In this document: positions 58,420 through 64,000 of the stretch, in pieces
Numbering within the stretch: the stretch's first letter is position 1
Layout of the letters: each line of letters opens with the position of its first letter
From: Oscillatoriales cyanobacterium M59_W2019_021
Lineage (GTDB): Bacteria; Cyanobacteriota; Cyanobacteriia; Cyanobacteriales; Geitlerinemataceae
Direction: 5' to 3'
Assembly (NCBI GenBank): GCA_015295945.1
Contig: DVED01000130.1
Coordinates: 1 to 64,000, forward strand
DNA: 64,000 bases
The notes under the pieces: generated by a model
Told to the model about the DNA's origin: nothing
What the model saw: only the letters and a program-made list of their open reading frames with translations
Database searches by the model: none
Made by a program: the position numbers and the translations under genes

Positions 58420-58744
58420 ATGCTACTAGAATTGCGACAATTGAAGATTCAACCGGGTCACCAATTACTTTTGGAAGAAGTAAGCTGGCAGCAATTTGAA
58501 AATATCTTAGCCGAATTGGGAGAGCATCGTGCTTCGAGGCTTTCATACAGTAATGGTCGATTAGAAATTATGGTTCCCCTACCCGAACACGAAAAAGCCA
58601 AGGAACTTATTGGCGATATGGTTAAAATTTTGTTGGAAGCACGACAAATTGCATTTGAGTCATTAGGTTCGACAACCAGTTTCTGGAAGAACCCAAGCGA
58701 TTCAAGCTTTTAGAAAGTGGGTGCGAGAAAATCTCGAGTCTTAA
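58420..58744 (+). pseudogene. Uma2-family gene with internal deletion
   Basis: The first ~83 codons are a normal Uma2 N-terminus (SWQQFENILAELGEHRASRLSYSNGRLEIMVPLPEHEKAK...FESLGSTT). Directly after, in another frame, the DNA reads GRTQAIQAFRKWVRENLES-stop, which is the ordinary C-terminal end of this Uma2 subfamily. The catalytic middle (~100 residues) is missing and the frame is broken, so the gene is dead. The track ORF (to 58713) ends at a chance stop. Confidence 0.75.
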
Positions 58745-58775
58745 AGGAAAGCAAGTTGTAGTTTCTCAAGTTGTA

Positions 58776-58844
58776 GGGTGGACAAGGGCGGCGAACTCAT
58801 GAGTATATCCCCCAGGCGAGATTGTCAATCCGCCCTTGCCCACC
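58776..58844. repeat. Inverted repeat GGGTGGACAAGGGCGG ... CCGCCCTTGCCCACC
   Basis: Arms of 15-16 bases with one to two mismatches spanning 58776-58844; related in type to the GTAGGGTGGG... element at 39024. The right arm lies inside the first unit of the 94-bp tandem duplication. Confidence 0.6.
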
Positions 58845-58990
58845 GTGTTTTCGGGAGGTCAAGCGTTCTTAATAAAGACTTTATAAATGGTCTCTAAGTT
58901 TATCCCCCAAGATCCATTGCCAACCCGCTATAGCCCACCGAATTTGAGGGAGCGATCGTTCTTAAGAAAGAGTTTATCAATGGTCTTTAG
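58803..58990. repeat. Diverged tandem duplication of ~94 bp
   Basis: Unit 1 (58803-58897) and unit 2 (58898-58990) share GTwTATCCCCCAxG..., ATTGyCAAyCCGC, GCCCACCG, GCGTTCTTAA(T/G)AAAGACTTTAT(A/C)AATGGTCT. No ORF runs through them. They fill the space between the Uma2 pseudogene and the aldo/keto reductase 3' end. Confidence 0.7.
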
Positions 58991-59042
58991 AGGGGAGAAA
59001 AGATAGCAACGATCGGGTGAGCGATCGACAGGTTTAATTGCC

Positions 59043-60023
59043 TTACTTCGTTTGAAAAATATTCTGCACCATCACCTTATCCAACCGATCGACTGTTCGA
59101 TCCAACGCCTCGATTTCACCCCCATCTAACTGCCAACCCAAGGCTCCGATATTCTCCTTCGCCTGTGCCACCGTTTTCGCGCCTGGAATGGGAATCGTCC
59201 CTTTACAGATACACCAATTCAGGGCAACTTGCGAGGGGGTTTTCTCTCGGTCGGCGGCGATCGCCCTCAAACAATCTAGAATGGGTTGAATTCCCGGTAT
59301 CAATTGCCGGAATAACACGCCGCGAATGCCTTTGGGTACATTGTTCTCGGAATATTTTCCGGTTAATAATCCTAATGCCAGGGGACTGTAGGCAATCAGT
59401 TGAATTCCCAATTCGTCGCAAACGTCTTTCAATCCCAGTTCGGTGACGGGATAGGTGGAAAGGAGAGAATATTGTACTTGTAAGGTAGAAATGGGAACGC
59501 CCCGATCGCGCAATTTTCGATAGACCCATTTCAACCGCTTCGATCCGTAATTCGATAAACCAACCCCTTTAACTAACCCCATTTCAGATAAGTCGGCAAG
59601 ACCGTCTAACAGCGCCCCTTCTTGCCAGGGAAAATAGTTTGCCGTAGACCAGTGCATTTGTGCCAAATCGACATTTCTTCCCAGTCGTTCTGCCGAAGCT
59701 TTGCAAGCTGCGACCATCGAGCCTCGAGTCAAACGCCACGGATACGCCGCGAGTTTGGTTGCCAAACAAAGGCGATCGCAATTTAATCCCACGTAGGCTT
59801 GGGCAAATTTTCCTAACAGTTTCTCGCTTTGTCCTTTCAGTTTTCCCGTCCCGTAAGAATCCCCGGTATCGAACAAGGTCACGCCATTGCCGACACAAAC
59901 ATCAAACACCTCTTGTAATTGGGCGTCCATGCTTTCATCGTAACCCCACAGCAGGCGGTTTCCCCACGCCCAAGTTCCGCATCCCATGGTTGGTAGAGAT
60001 AATTTCGATCGGTCATTCGTCAT
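59043..60023 (-). CDS. Aldo/keto reductase
   Basis: 326 residues, NADPH-dependent TIM-barrel. Starts with LPTMGCGTWAWGNRLLWGYD (typical of plant plastid/cyanobacterial members), catalytic tetrad Asp and Tyr in FDTGDSYGTG, Lys in LATKLAAY, His in LAQMHWST; cofactor-binding IPIPGAKTVAQAKEN near the C-terminus. Substrate unknown. The ATG at 60023 lies in an ATGACGAATGACC heptamer tract. Confidence 0.92.
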   Translation of the reverse strand: MTNDRSKLSLPTMGCGTWAWGNRLLWGYDESMDAQLQEVFDVCVGNGVTLFDTGDSYGTGKLKGQSEKLLGKFAQAYVGLNCDRLCLATKLAAYPWRLTRGSMVAACKASAERLGRNVDLAQMHWSTANYFPWQEGALLDGLADLSEMGLVKGVGLSNYGSKRLKWVYRKLRDRGVPISTLQVQYSLLSTYPVTELGLKDVCDELGIQLIAYSPLALGLLTGKYSENNVPKGIRGVLFRQLIPGIQPILDCLRAIAADREKTPSQVALNWCICKGTIPIPGAKTVAQAKENIGALGWQLDGGEIEALDRTVDRLDKVMVQNIFQTK

Positions 60024-60512
60024 CGGTCATTTGTCATTTGTTATGAGTGGGCAACTGATGGAGCGAAATACATTAAATTAACTTATCACAATCCGGACGA
60101 GGAGACTCCGTTGATAAAATATTTTGATGATATCGAGCGCGTTACAAAACTAAATGTGTGAGAATGATGTCAATAAGGAACGCAAAGTAGGGGTTTTGGG
60201 GTATAATGAAAATCTGAGTTTGAGGGGTTATTGTGTCTAAAATTAAATGAGGGCTGAAAAATCCCGAAACTTCGTTGCTTATTGACACGTCTATTGCAAA
60301 TATCGATTTTTCGCGTCACGCTTTTCTTTCAGCCTTTATTACAAATAATTGCGACAGTATTGACAAATTATCAAACTTTATAATTATAGAGATCGGTGCG
60401 TTTCGTTCCGGTGGCACACCCTACCAACTGGGGAAGAAAAGGGTGAGGAAGTGAAGAAGTGAGGAGGTGAGGGGAAGTTAATAAGTAACAAACCCCAAAC
60501 CCTAAATGACCC
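60024..60512. other. 489-bp intergenic region
   Basis: Contains the ~120-bp inverted-repeat element (60168-60287), then AT-rich sequence and, just before the peptidase gene, a G-rich/heptamer repeat tract (60430-60515). No gene. Confidence 0.4.
60168..60287. mobile_element. 120-bp MITE-like element
   Basis: Terminal inverted repeats TGTCAATAAGGAACG (60168-60182) and CGTTGCTTATTGACA (60273-60287) match 14/15, with weaker extension inward (AAAGTAGGGGTTTT versus AAGTTTCGGGATTTT in reverse complement). No coding capacity. Size and ends suit a non-autonomous element; no target duplication identified. Confidence 0.55.
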
Positions 60513-61967
60513 ATGACAAACCCCAAATCTGCGATCGCCGCGTTATTGTTTTTAGGATTGCAATGGGGAGGGAGTATGGCGGTGGCGGAGTCCAAGGGAG
60601 GGGGATGCGGCGATCGCCTCGAGAGTGAAATTACCGCGATTCAGCGTCGGTATGCGCCCTCGGGACGGGAACGGTGGGGGATTTTAGCCGCCACGGTCAA
60701 CCCATCGCCAACCCTGTATCGCCAGAACGATCGCCAGTATTTTATCCCTGCCTCCAATACCAAATTGCTGACAACGGCAGCGGCATTGCACCGACTGGGG
60801 GGTTCGTTTCGCATCCGCACCTCGGTGTATCGGACGGCAGACGGGGTGCGAATTGTCGGACGCGGCGACCCTAGTATCGGACGCGAACAACTCGATCTCC
60901 TTGCCGCACAAATTGCCGAGGCGGGAATTCGTCAAATCGATCGCCTTGTTGCCGAAGATGCCTACTTTCGCGGTTCTCCCTACAATCCCCACTGGCAGTG
61001 GGAAGACGTGCAATCTGGCTACGGTACACCCGTCAACAGCCTGATTTTCGACCTCAACTCCATCCCCTTCACCCTATTTCCCCAAGCGGTGGGACAGCCG
61101 TTACGCCTGGAATGGGACGATCCGCAGGAGGACAAAATCTGGCGAGTGGAAAATCAAACCATTACCGTTGCCGAGGGAGAACCGGAGTTTATCGAAGTGG
61201 GACGGGATTTCACCCAACCGATTCTCTACCTGCGGGGTCAGTTAATCGCGGGTTCCCCCTCGGAAGCGACTGCCGTAGCGGTGACGGAACCGGGACGGCG
61301 GTTTGTCGATCAGTTTCAACAGGCGTTAGCAGCGGCGGGGGTGACGGTGGAACGTACGGAGGTGACCGCCGAACCCAGTTCTGAGGCAGGGGAAGAAATA
61401 GCAGCGATCGAATCTCCTCCTCTTTCAGAATTAGTGCAAGAAGTGAACCAAAACAGCAATAACTTGTATGCCGAGGCGTTATTGCGATCGCTCGGTGTTT
61501 TCCAAGATCCTGCCAATGGCGACTCGGCGGCGGCGGGAATAGCTGCGGTCAAAAAATCTCTCAGCGAGTTAGGCGTCGATCCCAGTAGCTACCTCCTCGA
61601 CGACGGATCGGGATTGTCTCGCCTCAATGCCATCAGTCCGGAAGCATTGGTACAGACCTTGCAAGCGGCGATACGGTCTCCCTTTGCCGCCATTTACCGG
61701 GAGTCGCTACCGTTGGCGGGGGAAACGGGAACCTTGGGAAATCGCTTTGTCGATTCCCCTTTACAAGGCAATGTGAGAGCGAAAACGGGAACGTTGGCAG
61801 GAGTTTCCGCACTGTCTGGGTATCTGTATCCCGATGGGGAAAATCCTCTATCTTTCAGTATTATTGTTGAGGCGATCGATCTCTCCGTTACTAACCAAAG
61901 ACAAGCGATTGACGAAATTGTTGGGGCGATCGATCGATGTTATAGCCGGGATGGACGAGGGAAATGA
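60513..61967 (+). CDS. dacB: D-alanyl-D-alanine carboxypeptidase/endopeptidase (PBP4, S13)
   Basis: 484 residues with a signal peptide (IAALLFLGLQWGGSMAVAES). Penicillin-binding motifs: SNTK in FIPASNTKLLTTAAAL (~89), SNN in NQNSNNLYAEALL (~310) and KTG in VRAKTGTLAGVS (~425). The large insert between the first two motifs is typical of the S13 family. Trims peptidoglycan in the periplasm. Start ATGACAAAC is part of a heptamer tract. Confidence 0.92.
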   Translation: MTNPKSAIAALLFLGLQWGGSMAVAESKGGGCGDRLESEITAIQRRYAPSGRERWGILAATVNPSPTLYRQNDRQYFIPASNTKLLTTAAALHRLGGSFRIRTSVYRTADGVRIVGRGDPSIGREQLDLLAAQIAEAGIRQIDRLVAEDAYFRGSPYNPHWQWEDVQSGYGTPVNSLIFDLNSIPFTLFPQAVGQPLRLEWDDPQEDKIWRVENQTITVAEGEPEFIEVGRDFTQPILYLRGQLIAGSPSEATAVAVTEPGRRFVDQFQQALAAAGVTVERTEVTAEPSSEAGEEIAAIESPPLSELVQEVNQNSNNLYAEALLRSLGVFQDPANGDSAAAGIAAVKKSLSELGVDPSSYLLDDGSGLSRLNAISPEALVQTLQAAIRSPFAAIYRESLPLAGETGTLGNRFVDSPLQGNVRAKTGTLAGVSALSGYLYPDGENPLSFSIIVEAIDLSVTNQRQAIDEIVGAIDRCYSRDGRGK

Positions 61968-61992
61968 CTAACTGATCGCCGAAATTCGATCG

Positions 61993-63264
61993 TCAACACC
62001 CACCCGCATCTCGGTTCGCAGTTAAACCTCCATTACCCATTACCCATTCTTGATCGAATTGTTCTACGCAACGGACGAACAATTCCACCCCCATCGCCAG
62101 CACTGTTTCGTCGAAATCGAACCGGGGATGGTGATGGGGATAGGCGAGATCTCGTTCCGGATTGGCAGAACCGAGGAAGAAGTAGCATCCCGGTACTTCT
62201 TGGAGGAAGAACGACATATCTTCGCCTCCCATGGTTTGGCAGTTGGGGACGATGCCGAGGGGAGTTTCGATAACTTTTTCAGCGATCGATCGCACGAAAT
62301 TTGCCATGCGATCGTCGTTAATCGTCGGTGGATAATATTGACTGTACTCGAAACGATAAGCTGCCCCAAAACTGTGGCAAATTCCGGCAATCACCTGCTC
62401 GATTTTCTCTGGGAAAAAGCCGTCGAAATGGGGCTGGAAATAGCGTACCGTTCCACTTAACTGGGCAGAATCGGCAATGACGTTACACGCCGTTCCCGCG
62501 TGGAATTCTCCCACCGTCACCACCGCCGACTCAATGGGATCGACATTGCGGGAAACAATGGTTTGCAAAGCGGAGACAATTTGCGCGGCAACGACGATTG
62601 AATCGATCGTCTGTTGGGGAATCGCCCCGTGTCCCCCTTTTCCCAAAATCGTACAGCGAAACACCTCAACCGCAGCCATTAATGCTCCGCTTCGCACCCC
62701 CACCGTTCCCAGGGGAAGCTGATTCCACAGGTGCAACCCGATAATGGCATCGACATCCGGATTTTTCAACACCCCAGCTTGAATCATCGGTTTTGCTCCG
62801 CCGGGTCCTTCTTCAGCGGGTTGAAAGAGAATTTTCACCGTTCCCTTAAAGTGGCGATGTTGGGACAGATAGTACGCCGTTCCCAAGGCAATGGTGATAT
62901 GTCCGTCATGACCGCAAGCGTGCATCTTGCCGTCGTGTTGCGATTTGTACGGAACGTCGTTTTCCTCTTGGATGGGGAGGGCATCCATATCGGCGCGAAT
63001 GGCGAAGACCGATCCCGGTTGCGTTCCGGTGAGGGTGGCAACGATTCCCGTTTCGGCAATTCCGGTTTCGTGGGGAATCTGCCACTCTCGAAGTTTTTCG
63101 GCAATAAATTCAGCGGTGAGGCGTTCTTGAAATGCGAGTTCTGGTTGTTGGTGCAATTGGCGCCGCCATTGGACGAGGAGGGGTTGGAGGGCGCGAATTT
63201 CCGGGCGCAATCGATCGTGCAGAGTCGATGTAGAGAGGGGAGAGAGTAGAGAGGAGAAAGTCAT
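61993..63264 (-). CDS. M20-family metallopeptidase / amidohydrolase
   Basis: ~423 residues from MTFSSLLSPL (the track start at 63354 adds 30). IAA-amino-acid hydrolase/hippuricase-like: RRQLHQQPELAFQE, AIRADMDALPIQEE, MHACGHDGHITIALG, LFQPAEEGPGGAKPMI (metal ligands Cys/His/Glu) and GGEDMSFFLQEVPGCYFFLG. Hydrolyses N-acyl amino acids or related amides; substrate unknown. The gene is convergent with dacB (26 bases). Confidence 0.92.
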   Translation of the reverse strand: MTFSSLLSPLSTSTLHDRLRPEIRALQPLLVQWRRQLHQQPELAFQERLTAEFIAEKLREWQIPHETGIAETGIVATLTGTQPGSVFAIRADMDALPIQEENDVPYKSQHDGKMHACGHDGHITIALGTAYYLSQHRHFKGTVKILFQPAEEGPGGAKPMIQAGVLKNPDVDAIIGLHLWNQLPLGTVGVRSGALMAAVEVFRCTILGKGGHGAIPQQTIDSIVVAAQIVSALQTIVSRNVDPIESAVVTVGEFHAGTACNVIADSAQLSGTVRYFQPHFDGFFPEKIEQVIAGICHSFGAAYRFEYSQYYPPTINDDRMANFVRSIAEKVIETPLGIVPNCQTMGGEDMSFFLQEVPGCYFFLGSANPERDLAYPHHHPRFDFDETVLAMGVELFVRCVEQFDQEWVMGNGGLTANRDAGGC

Positions 63265-63437
63265 TCGAGTCGAGCATCCTGTCTTTTCTCCATTATGGGG
63301 CTGAGTGGGCAATTCGGATGTCTCGAGTTTGGGTAAATTCGAGTCGGGGTTCAAGTTGACGCCCCAGCATCCCCAGATCTATTCCCACCAGGAACGGAGC
63401 TAGAGAAGGAGGTCGCCCACCCGAAGACAGAGCGAGC

Positions 63438-63635
63438 TTATTCACCCTGGAAATGGGGTTCGATGCCCCATTGGTGTTTTAACAGATGTTTGTAGGTGGC
63501 TTCCCGCAACATCATTTGTTCGTAGAGCTTCAGGAGAAAGTGTTGGGCTTGCTCCCGAGTCATTTTCTCCACTTGCGTTTCAAACGATCGCAAGTTGAAT
63601 TGCTGTTCCAAGCTGAGTTCGATGGGATTGTTCAT
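63438..63635 (-). CDS. nblA: Phycobilisome degradation adaptor NblA
   Basis: 65 residues, the normal NblA length: PIELSLEQQFNLRSFETQVEKM, EQAQHFLLKLYEQMMLREATYKHLLKHQWGIEP. NblA binds phycobiliproteins and recruits the Clp protease when nitrogen or sulfur is limiting. ATG start with an AAGGAG ribosome-binding site upstream (GAAGGAGTCAAAACC ATG). A GTAN8TAC box lies ~157 bases before the gene. Confidence 0.96.
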   Translation of the reverse strand: MNNPIELSLEQQFNLRSFETQVEKMTREQAQHFLLKLYEQMMLREATYKHLLKHQWGIEPHFQGE

Positions 63636-63752
63636 GGTTTTGACTCCTTCGAGCAGAATTGGACTTCTAGCAGTGCTGCCTTCCGATCGATTCTCTGGGT
63701 TTCCAGGGGGTAAAATGAGCGATCGAAGGTTTCCACCTGCTAGTTGTTACAG

Positions 63753-63805
63753 AGTATAACAAATGTTTGACAAAACAACCATAGTTTGTATGTATCAATA
63801 ACTAC
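63753..63805 (-). promoter_or_regulatory. Candidate NtcA box and -10 element of nblA
   Basis: On the minus strand GTAGTTATTGATAC (63792-63805) is a perfect GTAN8TAC palindrome, the NtcA consensus. A TATACT (-10-like) lies 33 bases downstream (63753-63758), about one helical turn farther than the usual 20-24. nblA starts 118 bases after the -10. Confidence 0.65.
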
Positions 63806-64000
63806 ACATCTCCAAATTTTCGATCCGGACACGGGTACTTTTACCAATTTGTCAATGGTAAATTTGCTCGTCACGAACGAAATGGAAGGTTATGGCAGAA
63901 GGGGGTGAAGAGGTGAGGGAGAAGAAAGCAGAGGGAGCTGGGGAAGCCGGGGAAGCTGGGGGAGAAAAGCGACTAGCAAGTCCCCAAATGACCAATGACC
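63806..64000. other. Right edge, upstream of nblA
   Basis: Purine-rich repeat 63900-63970 (GAGGGAGAAGAAAGCAGAGGGAGCTGGGGAAGCCGGGG) then CCCCAAATGACCAATGACC heptamers. No gene before the window ends. Confidence 0.5.

Overview
The window is chromosomal DNA from a cyanobacterium, probably filamentous. Evidence for this is the very frequent GCGATCGC/CGATCG (HIP1-like) words, carotenoid genes (crtP, crtB, cruA), phycobilisome-turnover genes (nblA, nblB), a flavodiiron pair of the photosynthetic type (flv3-flv1), narM, and many heptameric short tandem repeats (TAATGGG, AATAAGT, CCCCAAA) between genes. There is no rRNA, CRISPR array or prophage. One tRNA (Glu-UUC) is present. All functional names rest on motif and family recognition from the translated sequence; no database search was run.

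Layout. 1-6.7 kb: COG4705 membrane protein, a broken transposase, an OmpR/histidine-kinase pair, a 38-codon membrane microprotein, cobA overlapping a Mn-type ABC permease (mntB), and an Rpn-type nuclease. 6.9-15.2 kb: acs, flv3-flv1, then divergent mntA and mntC with an in-phase repeat upstream of mntC. 15.5-26 kb: nth, an unknown overlapping pair, the rseP-type site-2 protease, a radical SAM/methyltransferase overlapping pair, an ABC exporter, moeA and cruA. 26-38.9 kb: thioredoxin-like ferredoxin, CBS protein, nblB, a class D beta-lactamase homologue, NUDIX, folD, smpB, a Uma2 protein, a pentapeptide-GST fusion, an internally deleted IS, a degenerate AAA-type ATPase, narM, a methyltransferase and a GH10-like lipid/wall hydrolase. 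39.2-41.8 kb: a decayed RiPP (lasso-peptide-like) cluster. 42.3-50.3 kb: rpiA, a DJ-1/PfpI protein, tldD, Uma2, and dnaK-dnaJ. 50.6-64 kb: crtP-crtB, pentapeptide membrane protein, Gfo/Idh oxidoreductase, PEP-CTERM protein, CDF transporter, tRNA-Glu, a Uma2 pseudogene, aldo/keto reductase, dacB-type peptidase, M20 hydrolase and nblA.

Themes. Manganese import is present as three separated parts (mntB apart from mntA/mntC) with a ManS/ManR-like two-component system nearby. Carotenoid synthesis is represented from phytoene (crtB) through desaturation (crtP) to lycopene cyclisation (cruA). Nitrogen-stress biology recurs: nblA with a perfect GTAN8TAC NtcA-type box upstream, nblB, narM, moeA (Mo cofactor) and cobA (siroheme/cobalamin branch).

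The most interesting region is 39.2-41.8 kb. A transglutaminase-like B2 leader peptidase overlaps a PqqD-like B1 without a start codon. They are followed by an HPr-kinase-like protein fused to the beginning of an ABC exporter, which is joined by an apparent deletion to the end of a nucleotidyltransferase-like gene. No cyclase or precursor is visible. The window also holds several fossil mobile elements and evidence that heptamer tracts have been adopted as start codons of several genes.
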